Of a DNA stretch of 64,000 nt, positions 1-9,143 are shown in pieces. The stretch spans positions 1-64,000 of the forward strand of contig JAEYZG010000057.1 of NCBI GenBank assembly GCA_023428135.1, in the 5' to 3' direction. Source of the stretch: Bacteroidota bacterium (GTDB taxonomy: Bacteria; Bacteroidota; Bacteroidia; Cytophagales; Cytophagaceae). The notes below the pieces were generated by a model that saw only the letters and a list, made by a program, of their open reading frames with translations, was not told the DNA's origin and ran no database searches. The first letter of the stretch is position 1; each line of letters opens with the position of its first letter. The position numbers were made by a program, and so were the translations under genes.

Positions 1-55
1 ACCGGATTCTTTCAATGGCTAAGGTTAATCTGGTTTTATATGGTTACAAAATAGT

Positions 56-91
56 AAAATTCCTTCTTCACTAAACCGGGAAGGAATTTTT
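56..91. terminator. Bidirectional rho-independent terminator
   Basis: An 11-bp inverted repeat (AAAATTCCTTC at 56-66, GAAGGAATTTT at 80-90) with a 13-nt loop is followed by T residues on the plus strand and by TTTT on the minus strand. It sits just downstream of the stop of the minus-strand DUF4403 gene and can end that transcript and any plus-strand one entering from the left. Confidence 0.65.
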
Positions 92-114
92 CTATTTGGG
101 CATTTACAATTCCG

Positions 115-1524
115 TTAAAAATCCAACCCCTGGATGTCTGCATTAATAACTCCTGTGAATAGCATTACTGCTTTTAGAGATTGCTCAGTAAGGTAGACTT
201 CCTTTGGTAGCACATCCTGAATTTCACCATTAATTTCCAGATCAGGATGAATCTTATTGTGCGTTAAAAACTTTTGAATTTCTTTTTTACTTTCCATTAA
301 GTCCTTTTCAAAACTGTAGGTGAAGTATGGTTGTATTTTTTTAACAAAAAGCTGATGAGAAAGCCAGTCGGCAGATTTCAACAATTTATTCCTGGTATCG
401 ATATCAAAATCCAGAGACTTTACTGAGATAACATTATTGGTAAGGTCAAGATGAGGTAGCCCGGAGAGGTAAATCGTCCCGTTAAGACTTCCTGATATAT
501 CCACTTTTACCACCAATCTCATTTCACTTCCATACAGATCTACATTTTCGATCTTAATTTTTTTCTTTCCGTCCTTGAAGTCATACACCTGGCCTACCAG
601 TCTTTTGCGGGCCAGTTCCGTAGCTTTGTCAAATGGCACTTCCGCACTAATAAGGAGTTTAAACTTACCATCATGAATTTTTTCTTCCCGTTTATTTGGA
701 AGTACAGACAAATTGTATGGAGGTTTAGCACCCAAAAAAGTTTCGACTGCAGCTTTCATTCCGATTGCAGTACGAATAACTCCACCTCTACCTTCAACAG
801 GAGTCAGGAAAAGATCCTTTGGAGAAATTCTTAGCCACACTTCAGGATCATCAGAAACTGCAATTGGTTTATGTAATTCTTCCCATGCGCTGAGTACATA
901 TTTTCGTACATCCAGATTCTTTTTTGCAAGATCATCAATTAAACCGGCGAGTTTATTCAACTGCCCTTTCACTATTTTATCTGCTATAAAAGTAAGGGGA
1001 ATATCAAGACCAATAAATTTCAGATCAGGTTCTTTTATCCATTGATGTTCTACCGCGTTTGTTTTCGGTGCAAAATTCCAGAAGGGGTCAAGAGCAAAAA
1101 GAGTCTTGAACTTTAGTTTTAATGCAAAGTCAGTTTCTCCAGATTCATTAAAGGTTATACCAAATTTATTAAAACCATAACCTGCCTTCAGCCAGACCTT
1201 TACAGGAACTGTATATAAGATATAGGGCCCGTCAACTTCTACTTTAATATTCTCAAACTTCCATACTTTAATAAGAAGATTATCCTCATCATAATCATTA
1301 TCTTCAAAAATTAGTCCGTTGATCTCTTTATTCACTTTAGCTTCCAGGTCTTTAACCTTTAACTCGACAGGCAGAACTAGTTCGGAAACCTCCGGAGGTA
1401 TTACAACTTTCTCATATGATTCAGTTGGTGCTGCTGTTTTGATTGTCTTACAAGAGAAGAGAAAAATCAGTATTCCCAAAGAAAATGGGAATACTGTTCT
1501 ATAAAAAGATATATTGAATGACAT
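115..1524 (-). CDS. DUF4403 family lipoprotein
   Basis: A 469-residue envelope protein that resembles the DUF4403 family, whose function is unknown. The N-terminus is a lipoprotein signal: a hydrophobic stretch ending in the lipobox FLFSC followed by KTIK, so the mature protein should start at a lipidated cysteine near residue 25. The rest is beta-rich with repeated amphipathic strands and no membrane segment, as expected for a lipid-anchored periplasmic or outer-membrane protein. It follows the PfkB kinase gene by 18 bases on the same strand, so the two are probably co-transcribed. The family call rests on overall pattern and length; no catalytic motif is visible. Confidence 0.75.
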   Translation of the reverse strand: MSFNISFYRTVFPFSLGILIFLFSCKTIKTAAPTESYEKVVIPPEVSELVLPVELKVKDLEAKVNKEINGLIFEDNDYDEDNLLIKVWKFENIKVEVDGPYILYTVPVKVWLKAGYGFNKFGITFNESGETDFALKLKFKTLFALDPFWNFAPKTNAVEHQWIKEPDLKFIGLDIPLTFIADKIVKGQLNKLAGLIDDLAKKNLDVRKYVLSAWEELHKPIAVSDDPEVWLRISPKDLFLTPVEGRGGVIRTAIGMKAAVETFLGAKPPYNLSVLPNKREEKIHDGKFKLLISAEVPFDKATELARKRLVGQVYDFKDGKKKIKIENVDLYGSEMRLVVKVDISGSLNGTIYLSGLPHLDLTNNVISVKSLDFDIDTRNKLLKSADWLSHQLFVKKIQPYFTYSFEKDLMESKKEIQKFLTHNKIHPDLEINGEIQDVLPKEVYLTEQSLKAVMLFTGVINADIQGLDF

Positions 1525-1542
1525 TTATTTCAAATGATTCTT

Positions 1543-2466
1543 TTACTCAAACTGAATTTCGAACTGTACAAGTTCTACAAAATCCTGAATTCTTTCTTCC
1601 AGTTCTTTGTCAGAAAGATTTATAATTCTTTCTACACCAAATTTCTCAACACAGAAAGACGCAAGGCCTGAACCATAAATGATTGCTCTTTTCATATTAT
1701 CGAAAGAGGTGTCACCAGTGCTTGCTATGTAACCAATAAATCCACCGGCAAATGTATCACCAGCACCTGTTGGATCAAATACTTCTTCAAGAGGTAATGC
1801 AGGTGCGAAGAAAACCTGTTCTTTATTAAATAATAAAGCACCATGCTCTCCCTTTTTAATGACAAGGACTTTAGGGCCCATTGCCATAATTTTCTTAGCA
1901 GCTTTTACAAGAGAATATTCTTTTGAAAGCTGTCTAGCTTCTTCATCATTGATAGATAGCACATCAACAAGACCCAGCGTTTCTTTAAGATCATCGAGTG
2001 CGATATCCATCCAGAAGTTCATTGTATCCATTACAATGAGCTTTGGGCGTTTCTTCAAACGTTGAATTAAAGTACTTTGAACTTTTGGAGCAAGGTTACC
2101 AAGCATCAGGTATTCACAGTCCTGGTAAGATTCCGGGATGATAGGATCAAAGTCTCCAAGCACGTTCAGCTCAGTTACCAGAGTATCCCTGGAGTTCATA
2201 TCATTATGATATTTACCTGACCAGAAGAAAGTTTTTTCATTTTCTTTGATCTGCAAACCCTTAGTATTGATTCCATGATTCTCAAGCATCTTGATATCAG
2301 ACTTAGGAAAATCACCTCCCACAACTGCGATAAGGTTTACATTTTTTGTAAAATATGATGATGCAATAGAGATGTAGGTAGCAGCCCCACCTACGATTTT
2401 ATCAGTTTTACCAAATGGTGTCTCGATAGCATCAAATGCAACCGAACCGACAACTAGTAGACTCAT
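1543..2466 (-). CDS. PfkB-family sugar kinase
   Basis: A 307-residue ribokinase-type (PfkB) carbohydrate kinase, expected to transfer phosphate from ATP to a sugar or nucleoside hydroxyl in the cytoplasm. Seen directly: an N-terminal beta strand with the glycine pair GGAAT (26-30), which matches PfkB signature 1 and the sugar site, and the C-terminal signature DPTGAGDTFAGGF (231-243), in which D237 is the expected catalytic base and GAG forms the anion hole. Length is normal for the family. The substrate cannot be read from the sequence; adenosine kinase-like, ribokinase-like and fructokinase-like proteins share these motifs. The ATG at 2466 begins directly with the first core strand, so the start is well supported. 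The DUF4403 gene follows closely. Confidence 0.88.
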   Translation of the reverse strand: MSLLVVGSVAFDAIETPFGKTDKIVGGAATYISIASSYFTKNVNLIAVVGGDFPKSDIKMLENHGINTKGLQIKENEKTFFWSGKYHNDMNSRDTLVTELNVLGDFDPIIPESYQDCEYLMLGNLAPKVQSTLIQRLKKRPKLIVMDTMNFWMDIALDDLKETLGLVDVLSINDEEARQLSKEYSLVKAAKKIMAMGPKVLVIKKGEHGALLFNKEQVFFAPALPLEEVFDPTGAGDTFAGGFIGYIASTGDTSFDNMKRAIIYGSGLASFCVEKFGVERIINLSDKELEERIQDFVELVQFEIQFE

Positions 2467-2544
2467 TTCTTTAAGTTAAGATTTATAAAAGTTAGATTTA
2501 AAGGTAATCAAATATCGACCAATCAATTACAATTAGCAAATTAT

Positions 2545-3705
2545 CTATTCAATAATAGGAGCAGGCCTGAATTCCTTGGTTGGATCGAAAATATATCTAT
2601 ATGTTATATGGGTCTTTAAGATTTTACTACCAACAGATTCACATATTTTCATCATCTTCGGATTGAAACTTCCAATCCAGTTCATTTCAAAATCAGTGTA
2701 TCTTCCGGAAGGCTGAATAATTTTTGCAGCAGCCATTACGATTGCCCCTTCAAGACCTCTTCCCTGAAACTCCGGCACTACACCGAACACCACACCGAAC
2801 ATCTTCTTGCAGGCACCAGTGTATTTATAGTAAAGAAATTTCAATTTACCCAGCAGATCTAGTTTACCATTGACATGTTTGAAAATCTGATTTACCTCAG
2901 GAATCATAATAAAAAAAGCAACAGGCTCATTGTCATAGTAGGCAAACCAGACCAAATCTTCATCCATGACAGGCTCCATTTTCTTCATCTGAGCCAAAGC
3001 CAGAGCTTTTGAAGTTTCTCTGACACCGGTATGCTTTACCCATGCCTTGTTGTAGATAATCCTGAAATCCTCCGCATACTTTTCAAGCTGCTTCTTTTTT
3101 ATGCGTTCAAATCTATATTTAGGATCCCTGTTTATTCTGTCAGCTTTTTCAGCATAAAGTTCCGGAAGTGGGGCATCTACAGGACGATGATAGGTGTATT
3201 GTTCAAAATAAGTTTTCCAGCCATAAGCCTCAAAAAGACTTTTATAGTATGGAAAATGGTAAGGCATTCCATAATTAGGTTCAACAAAACCATCTACCAG
3301 CAAGCCCCACCAATTAAGTCTTTCTCCGAAATTTATAGGACCATCCATAGCTTCCATCCCTCTTTCCTCCAGCCACTTTTTGCAGGTATCAAACAATATG
3401 AAGGCGGCTTCTTGATTATTGATACATTCAAAAAATCCCATTCCACCTGTAATGTAGTCAGTAGCTTTGGACGTCTTGTTATTTATAAATGCAGCAACCC
3501 GACCTATTGTATTATTATTGTCATCCTTTAATAGCCAGCGAATGGCCTCGCCATGACGAAAAAATTTATTTACTTCCGGATCAAAAATTCCCTCAATATC
3601 TTTGTCCAAAGGACGAATCCAGTTCTTATCTTCTTTATACAATCTGACCGGGAACATCAAAAACTCTTTCCTGGCTTGACTATCAGCAACTTCAACAATC
3701 TTCAT
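2545..3705 (-). CDS. GNAT-like acyltransferase family protein
   Basis: A 386-residue soluble protein with no signal peptide. It resembles a Bacteroidota family usually annotated as GNAT-like N-acetyltransferases. The C-terminal half has the expected features: a strand with PVAFFIMIPE, then FGVVPEFQGRGLEGAIVMAA (about 308-327), which matches the acetyl-CoA pyrophosphate-binding Q/RxxGxG/A loop, followed by a helix. The N-terminal half contains PINFGERLNWWGLLVDGF, a conserved-looking block of unknown role. The substrate is not apparent. It is transcribed on its own, divergent from ilvA across a 224-base gap. Confidence 0.7.
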   Translation of the reverse strand: MKIVEVADSQARKEFLMFPVRLYKEDKNWIRPLDKDIEGIFDPEVNKFFRHGEAIRWLLKDDNNNTIGRVAAFINNKTSKATDYITGGMGFFECINNQEAAFILFDTCKKWLEERGMEAMDGPINFGERLNWWGLLVDGFVEPNYGMPYHFPYYKSLFEAYGWKTYFEQYTYHRPVDAPLPELYAEKADRINRDPKYRFERIKKKQLEKYAEDFRIIYNKAWVKHTGVRETSKALALAQMKKMEPVMDEDLVWFAYYDNEPVAFFIMIPEVNQIFKHVNGKLDLLGKLKFLYYKYTGACKKMFGVVFGVVPEFQGRGLEGAIVMAAAKIIQPSGRYTDFEMNWIGSFNPKMMKICESVGSKILKTHITYRYIFDPTKEFRPAPIIE

Positions 3706-3728
3706 TTTTGAGAAAATTTATTTAAGCT

Positions 3729-3736
3729 CAAATCTA
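3729..3736 (-). promoter_or_regulatory. Possible -7 element for the GNAT-like gene
   Basis: On the minus strand this reads TAGATTTG, matching the Bacteroidota -7 consensus TAnnTTTG, about 24 bases before the ATG of the GNAT-like gene. No clear TTG appears at the -33 distance, so the call is tentative. Confidence 0.3.
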
Positions 3737-3901
3737 CAACAAATTGGTGTTTTTATATTCATAATTAGAAAGGTGAATAAAATCACTCAGCAATTGTAGA
3801 ATTTTTCAACAAATAATGAGATAAACCGAACTAAAGTGATGAAATTTTAAGGAAGAAGGGCATAAACACTCCTTTTTTCAGAATAAATATCAGAAAAAAC
3901 A

Positions 3902-3909
3902 TAATTTTG
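3902..3909 (+). promoter_or_regulatory. Possible -7 promoter element of ilvA
   Basis: TAATTTTG matches the Bacteroidota -7 consensus TAnnTTTG and lies 20 bases before the ilvA ATG, giving a short leader of roughly 15 bases. The -33 region is a T-run (3873-3878) rather than a clean TTG, so it is a weak promoter call. Confidence 0.4.
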
Positions 3910-3929
3910 CCTTTTTAATACCTACTACA

Positions 3930-5180
3930 ATGAGTAATCAGATCGAAGTTAAAGAGATAGAAAGCGCCTACAAAAGGCTTCAGGGAGTGGTAACGCACAC
4001 ATCCCTAACCCGGAACAACAATCTTTCGGAAGAGTATCAGGCTAATATTTATTTAAAGAGAGAAGATTTGCAAATTGTAAGGTCTTATAAATTAAGAGGT
4101 GCTTACAACCTTATCAGCAGCCTTAACCCGGACCAACTTAAGACCGGAGTTGTTTGCGCAAGTGCCGGAAATCATGCGCAGGGAGTTGCATTTTCCTGCA
4201 ACCTTCTGAAGATTCAGGGCAAAATATTTATGCCTACTACCACCCCTAAGCAAAAGGTAAGTCAGGTAAAGTTATTCGGAAGAGAATTTGTGGAAGTTAT
4301 CCTGACCGGGGATACTTATGACGATGCCTACTATGAATCGATGAAATATTGCAAAGAACACGGCATGGTATTCATTCATCCTTTTGAAGACTGTAAGGTC
4401 ATTGAAGGCCAGGGAACGGTGGCAATGGAAATATTAGAAGACATTGACAGAAAGATAGATTATGTTTTTTTACCGATAGGTGGTGGAGGGCTGGCTGCGG
4501 GAGTTTCTTCCTATATAAAGAGCAATAGTCCTGACACAAAAATAATCGGAGCTGAGCCTCTTGGTGCCGCCTCTATGTCTGAGTCAATCAAGCAAGGCAA
4601 AGTTGTTACACTTGAACAAATAGACAAGTTTGTAGATGGCGCTGCAGTTAAGCGAGTCGGAGAACTTAACTATAATATCTGCAAGAAGCTGCTTGATGAT
4701 GTGGTAATGGTTCCTGAAGGGAAAGTATGCTCATTTATAATCAAGCTTTATAATGAAGAAGCCATAGTAGCTGAGCCAGCAGGGGCACTGAGCATATCTG
4801 CGCTTGATTACTATCGTGAACAAATAAAGGGAAAGACAGTTGTTTGTATTGTTAGCGGCAGCAATAATGACATTGCCAGGATGGGCGAAATCAAAGAAAG
4901 ATCGCTGCTTTATGAAGGTCTTAAACACTATTTTATAGTAACATTTCCTCAACGTGCAGGAGCTTTAAGAGAATTTTTGGATGAAGTACTGGGCCCTAAT
5001 GATGATATCACCAGGTTTGAATACACCAAAAAGAATATAAAGGAAGAAGGCCCTGCATTTGTAGGCATTGAACTGAAAAACAGAGAAGATTATACTCAAC
5101 TGATTGAGAGGATGAATAAGAAGAATATTAGTTATATAGAATTAAACAAAGATCCTAATCTATTTAACTACTTTATATAA
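3930..5180 (+). CDS. ilvA: Threonine ammonia-lyase (biosynthetic type), IlvA
   Basis: A 416-residue PLP enzyme that deaminates threonine to 2-oxobutanoate, the first committed step to isoleucine. The fold-type II core is clear: VRSYKLRGAYN carries the PLP lysine K54, ASAGNHAQGVA is the substrate loop that embraces the PLP ring, and the glycine loop GGGGLAAGV binds the PLP phosphate. The last 85 residues or so (from YFIVTFPQRAGALREFLDE) are an ACT-like regulatory domain, as in feedback-controlled enzymes. The length fits a single-ACT form. No other ilv genes are adjacent. It is followed 48 bases later by a DUF547 gene on the same strand. Confidence 0.93.
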   Translation: MSNQIEVKEIESAYKRLQGVVTHTSLTRNNNLSEEYQANIYLKREDLQIVRSYKLRGAYNLISSLNPDQLKTGVVCASAGNHAQGVAFSCNLLKIQGKIFMPTTTPKQKVSQVKLFGREFVEVILTGDTYDDAYYESMKYCKEHGMVFIHPFEDCKVIEGQGTVAMEILEDIDRKIDYVFLPIGGGGLAAGVSSYIKSNSPDTKIIGAEPLGAASMSESIKQGKVVTLEQIDKFVDGAAVKRVGELNYNICKKLLDDVVMVPEGKVCSFIIKLYNEEAIVAEPAGALSISALDYYREQIKGKTVVCIVSGSNNDIARMGEIKERSLLYEGLKHYFIVTFPQRAGALREFLDEVLGPNDDITRFEYTKKNIKEEGPAFVGIELKNREDYTQLIERMNKKNISYIELNKDPNLFNYFI

Positions 5181-5228
5181 CAACGAGTCCGAACCATCTC
5201 GATATACATTCAAAAGGAATTATCAGCG

Positions 5229-5942
5229 ATGAAGATAAAGGCTTTACTAATATTAATGTTCTTTACTTTTCAAGGCCTGCAGGCCGAAAACCTGTCTGCT
5301 TTTTTTAGCAAAAGCAATAAATTCTTTTCAAAATATGTAGAGAAAGGAAAAGTAAATTATCAAAAGCTCAGTCAGAACGAAAAACCTTTGACTGAGCTTA
5401 CCAATCTTATAGCCAGGGCCAACCTCTCTTCTTCTGACACAACAGAAAAAAAGGCCTTTTATATCAATGCCTACAATATTCTTGTTATTAAAGAAATCAC
5501 TGACAACTATCCTATTGAATCACCTCAGGATATTGATGATTTCTTTACTACCAAATTTACCGTTGCGGGAGAAAAATTGTCATTAGCAGAAATCGAAAAG
5601 AAAAAAATCTTTAGTCAATACAATGATATCAGGTTGGTTTTCGTGATTTCATCAGGAATGATAGGATCTGCTCCAATTTTAAATGAAGCCTTTACCCCCA
5701 AAAATTTGGAAAAACTGCTAACTGAGCAAGCCAAGCTCATTTCCAATGATAATAATTATATACGAGTTAAAAAGAATTCAAATCTGATATTGCTTGCAGA
5801 TATTTTTAAACGATCTGGCGCTAAGTTTAAAGATAAGGACATAGTAAAATATGTTAATGTGTATCGTGAAGAAGATCTTCCGGAATCTTATAGTTTTGAT
5901 TTTTATCCGGGGAATAGAAAACTTAACGATATTAAGTATTAA
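5229..5942 (+). CDS. DUF547 domain protein, secreted
   Basis: A 237-residue protein with a short signal peptide (cleavage likely after LQA, near residue 19), so it should act in the periplasm or at the surface. The motif KKAFYINAYNILVIKEI (about 78-94) is the hallmark of the DUF547 family, whose biochemical role is not established. Members often carry a VSSGSP-like block later in the domain; here the equivalent is VISSGMIGSAPILNE, a slightly divergent form. It lies close behind ilvA but is unlikely to work with it. Confidence 0.8.
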   Translation: MKIKALLILMFFTFQGLQAENLSAFFSKSNKFFSKYVEKGKVNYQKLSQNEKPLTELTNLIARANLSSSDTTEKKAFYINAYNILVIKEITDNYPIESPQDIDDFFTTKFTVAGEKLSLAEIEKKKIFSQYNDIRLVFVISSGMIGSAPILNEAFTPKNLEKLLTEQAKLISNDNNYIRVKKNSNLILLADIFKRSGAKFKDKDIVKYVNVYREEDLPESYSFDFYPGNRKLNDIKY

Positions 5943-6174
5943 TAAAAAAAACCGAATCCCAAATCCTTCTACTGAATCAGGCATAGGCCTCCTCCCTATG
6001 CTGACAACACCACCCCCTCCAGGGGCATGGCATTCAAAAGGATGAAAATTTGCCTATCTGGCAGCGTGCAGACTTAATTGCCGATTAATTTTTGTACTAC
6101 CAGATTCTTCGCAGGGCTCAGAATGAAAGTAAATACAAGAGAAGACATTTTCACCAGCTTCAAATGCATCAGCT

Positions 6175-8730
6175 TTATTCATCAAAATCAAAAAACTGTG
6201 GACCATCATCTTTAGGTTGATTGTCTTCTATAGGTTCCGGAGTATCTTCTGATACATTATCTCTTCTTTTTGGCTTAAATATATCCAGCAACTCTTTTTT
6301 CTCTTTCTTAAGATCCTCTTTGATCTTATTCTTTGTGCGCTTGGTATCATATGCAATCTTATAATTATCAGTTGTTCCTTTTAAAGTAAGGAATACAACT
6401 GACTGCCCCCTCTTGTCATCTTCAATTGCGCCGAAAGCTTCGTCTTTTTCTTTGTGTTTTCTTTTAAAGTTTTTTAAAGGAACAGTTAATCTGTAGTCCA
6501 TCACATGATCAAAGGTATGTGTACCAGAAACTGAAATAGTGGAAATATTTGTCACTATAGTCATTTCAGGAATCGTGAACACTCTTTTTTCTATGTAGAC
6601 GGTATTCTTCAATTCAGAGAATCTTACGTGCTCCAGCTCCTTTTCTTCAATGAATCTGGAAAGACTTTGCATGGGTTCAAAATTATTAAGCTGTCCATTC
6701 AAAATCTTCATATCAACCTTAGCTACAAGACTTTTATCATCTATAGAAAACTTCTCGTTCATGCTCATAAACAAGTCAACATTTCCTGTGATTTCTCCTT
6801 TCAGATTTTTATCTACAATAAATTTCTGATCAAAGTTATCGCACATGTAAAAGACACTATCGACCTGGATACCGTCCAGCACAACCTCTGAAGTAAGTTC
6901 GATATTTGAAGGACTTGCAAAATTAAGGTTTCCATTCACTACCAGCTTTCCTCCTGCCAATTTGCAAGAAGCTCTTTCCAGAGAGATCCAGGGATCCTTC
7001 ATACTGTAGACACCTTTGACTTTTTTAGCATGGAATTTCTTGTAGCTAAACTTCTCTATTTCACAGTTAAGATGTACTTCATACTTTTTGAAAAATGGGA
7101 AGACTTTTTCTTCTTTTTCCTCCCCTTCATCTTTTGAATCACCGGAAGACTTCTTAGGTGCCATACCGCCAGCACTCAGGAGTTCTTCCACATCCAGATA
7201 ACTAGAAACAAAATCGGCATCCACAAAGAGCTTTCTCTTTTTATTAAACATCCTTGCAAGGACATTTTTAAATAATCCATTAATGGTAAAATCGCTTCTT
7301 CCTATATTTCCTTTAAAGTCATTTACAGCAATATCATTGTTATTGAAGAGAAAATCACCGCTGATATTTGAAAGCTTATAAGGAATATTATCAATATGAA
7401 TATTGATTTTACTTGCCATGATTTGTCCGCCGGCATTAAACTGATCAGGATTTTTTCTTAACTCTTCCGAACTACCTGTAAAATTGATATCGAAGTCCAG
7501 AATACCAGTAGCTTCCTTAACTTTTTCGATGGGATAAAAAGAAAATATAGACTGAAGCGACAAGGAACCTTCTGCTTTGAAGCGAATAAAAGGATTTTGA
7601 AAGTTTTCAAGAAGAAAGTCTCCCTTTACCGGCTTATTATCCAGAGTAAAACTAATGTCCGATAGTTTTAGAAAGGACGTCTTTGCATGGTGTTTATTTC
7701 CGTTGGAGAAATAGCCGACAAGGTTTACCTTTTCCAGACGACCTTTGTAATCAGGATGAAAGATAGAAGTATTGCTGATTCCAAACTCAACAACTATCAA
7801 TGGATTTTTAGATTCGCTGATTTCTCCTTTTACAGATGACTTAAAAAAGATATTCCCGGAACTCGCATAAGAGGAAAAATTTTCTGCAATTTTTTTGGGC
7901 ATCAGGCTTACAAGAGTCTGTATCTGACCTTTTTTTCCTTTGAACTCAAAGTCAATGTATTTTTTGTCTTTATAGGAAAACGATCCGAAAAGGTCAAACT
8001 CAGATTTTTCTACTTTGAGATTAGAAGGCAGGACGATAAACTGATCTCTTTCATTATCCAGAATTAACTCGCTAAGGATCTCAAGATTTTTTTCTTTGAA
8101 ATAATCATGACCAGCCGCACGAATTTTATGAGAAATCAATTTGCCATCAAGGCCAATATTATATTTCTTTTGTTCTAGTTTAATCTTAGCTGCCAAATCT
8201 TTTGCCAGCAGGTAGTATCCCTGACCTTTTATTTCATTTACAAAAGACAGTTCTACATTATTCAGTTTTATTTTTTTAAGATTAAAGCCAACCTCTTCAG
8301 AAGCGGAAGTTGTATCTGTCTTAAATATTTCATAGTTCGCTCTCCCCTTTTCGTCTGTTCGAATTGCAATCTTTCCGTCTTCAATATAGAGATGGCTGAT
8401 GACATATCTTTTTTGGAGCAAATCCCAGGGATCGAATGCGAGAAAGAGTTCCCCTGCTTCAGCAAGCTTCAGATCACTACCTTCTATACTTTCTGCTATT
8501 TTGACATTTTTAAACTCAAGAGTGATTTGAGGAAATTTCTGAAAGATTGACACATCGACATTAGGATCCAGGTCAACTTTTGCCGTGAGGTAAGTATTTA
8601 ATTCCTTAATAGTAAGAGCTATAATTTCTTTTTTATAAAAAGCCACAACCCCGGCTACGATTCCAACCAGTAGCAGCAAAACGAGTGCAATGATGAGCAC
8701 TACCTTTCCGATTATTCTGAGTACTTTCAA
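6175..8730 (-). CDS. AsmA-like family envelope protein
   Basis: An 851-residue protein with one N-terminal membrane segment (about residues 7-32, a Val/Leu/Ile run followed by FYKKEI) and a very long periplasmic part made of repeated beta strands. The start of the domain, with LNTYLTAKVDLDPNVDVS and FPQITLEFKNVKI, is typical of AsmA/YhdP-type proteins. These are now thought to form bridge-like grooves for lipid transfer between membranes or to affect outer-membrane assembly. The last 60 residues are charged and low-complexity (KEDLKKEKKELLDIFKPKRR, then an acidic tail). It is transcribed alone and converges with the DUF547 gene across a 232-base gap in which no clear terminator was seen. Confidence 0.85.
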   Translation of the reverse strand: MKVLRIIGKVVLIIALVLLLLVGIVAGVVAFYKKEIIALTIKELNTYLTAKVDLDPNVDVSIFQKFPQITLEFKNVKIAESIEGSDLKLAEAGELFLAFDPWDLLQKRYVISHLYIEDGKIAIRTDEKGRANYEIFKTDTTSASEEVGFNLKKIKLNNVELSFVNEIKGQGYYLLAKDLAAKIKLEQKKYNIGLDGKLISHKIRAAGHDYFKEKNLEILSELILDNERDQFIVLPSNLKVEKSEFDLFGSFSYKDKKYIDFEFKGKKGQIQTLVSLMPKKIAENFSSYASSGNIFFKSSVKGEISESKNPLIVVEFGISNTSIFHPDYKGRLEKVNLVGYFSNGNKHHAKTSFLKLSDISFTLDNKPVKGDFLLENFQNPFIRFKAEGSLSLQSIFSFYPIEKVKEATGILDFDINFTGSSEELRKNPDQFNAGGQIMASKINIHIDNIPYKLSNISGDFLFNNNDIAVNDFKGNIGRSDFTINGLFKNVLARMFNKKRKLFVDADFVSSYLDVEELLSAGGMAPKKSSGDSKDEGEEKEEKVFPFFKKYEVHLNCEIEKFSYKKFHAKKVKGVYSMKDPWISLERASCKLAGGKLVVNGNLNFASPSNIELTSEVVLDGIQVDSVFYMCDNFDQKFIVDKNLKGEITGNVDLFMSMNEKFSIDDKSLVAKVDMKILNGQLNNFEPMQSLSRFIEEKELEHVRFSELKNTVYIEKRVFTIPEMTIVTNISTISVSGTHTFDHVMDYRLTVPLKNFKRKHKEKDEAFGAIEDDKRGQSVVFLTLKGTTDNYKIAYDTKRTKNKIKEDLKKEKKELLDIFKPKRRDNVSEDTPEPIEDNQPKDDGPQFFDFDE

Positions 8731-8838
8731 TTCAATTATTTGAGACTACAAATCAAAAATTTTTTTTGCGTATTTCTACGAGTCTTAGCACTTTTTAGAA
8801 CGGACGAAAAAAATATTTAATTTTTTTTGACCAAGGTA

Positions 8839-8868
8839 TTGCATTTATGAAAAAACCCTGTACCTTTG
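8839..8868 (+). promoter_or_regulatory. Bacteroidota-type promoter of tRNA-Val
   Basis: TTG at 8839-8841, a 19-base spacer and TACCTTTG at 8861-8868 match the Bacteroidota -33/-7 consensus (TTG, 19-21 bases, TAnnTTTG). The predicted transcript start is near 8875, giving a precursor with a leader of about 75 bases before the tRNA. Confidence 0.8.
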
Positions 8869-8949
8869 CATCGCGATTTCGGAAAAGGGAAAGAGAAAGC
8901 AAAGAAGTTGCTTCAACAAACCAAGAAACGAACGAAATTCAAACTTATT

Positions 8950-9024
8950 GGGAGCTTAGCTCAGCTGGTTCAGAGCACCTGCCTTACAAGCAGGGGGTCA
9001 CTGGTTCGAACCCAGTAGCTCCCA
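8950..9024 (+). tRNA. tRNA-Val (anticodon UAC)
   Basis: The 75-base gene folds as a normal cloverleaf. The acceptor stem is GGGAGCT (8950-8956) pairing with AGCTCCC (9017-9023), with A9024 as the discriminator base. The D arm contains AGCTC..GAGC, the anticodon stem CCTGC/GCAGG encloses the loop CTTACAA with anticodon TAC, and the T arm CTGGTTCGAACCCAG is standard. The 3' CCA is not encoded. It has its own promoter upstream and a strong terminator seven bases downstream, so it is a monocistronic tRNA gene. Confidence 0.96.
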
Positions 9025-9030
9025 CAATTA

Positions 9031-9064
9031 AAGGACAACTTCAAAAGAGTTGTCCTTTTTTATT
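9031..9064 (+). terminator. Rho-independent terminator of tRNA-Val
   Basis: A perfect 10-bp stem (AAGGACAACT at 9031-9040, AGTTGTCCTT at 9048-9057) with a 7-base loop is followed by a T-rich tract. It lies directly behind the tRNA. Confidence 0.9.
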
Positions 9065-9078
9065 TTAATACAATTATA

Positions 9079-9118
9079 GGATCAATCGGGGATCAATCGG
9101 AAAAGCTGGATCAATCGG
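9079..9118. repeat. Three direct copies of an 11-mer
   Basis: GGATCAATCGG occurs at 9079-9089, 9090-9100 and 9108-9118: two copies abut and the third follows after 7 bases. They lie between the tRNA terminator and the decayed transposase. They could be leftovers of an insertion event or protein-binding iterons; nothing in the sequence decides this. Confidence 0.7.
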
Positions 9119-9143
9119 AATTTCTGGGGAATGATATATTTAT

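Noticed and set aside
3031..3531. 166-codon plus-strand ORF opposite the GNAT-like gene
   Set aside because: The minus-strand protein has recognisable acetyltransferase motifs over the same stretch; the plus frame looks like a shadow.
8847..9068. 73-codon plus-strand ORF across the tRNA-Val gene
   Set aside because: It covers the tRNA promoter, the tRNA and its terminator. The coding reading is accidental.
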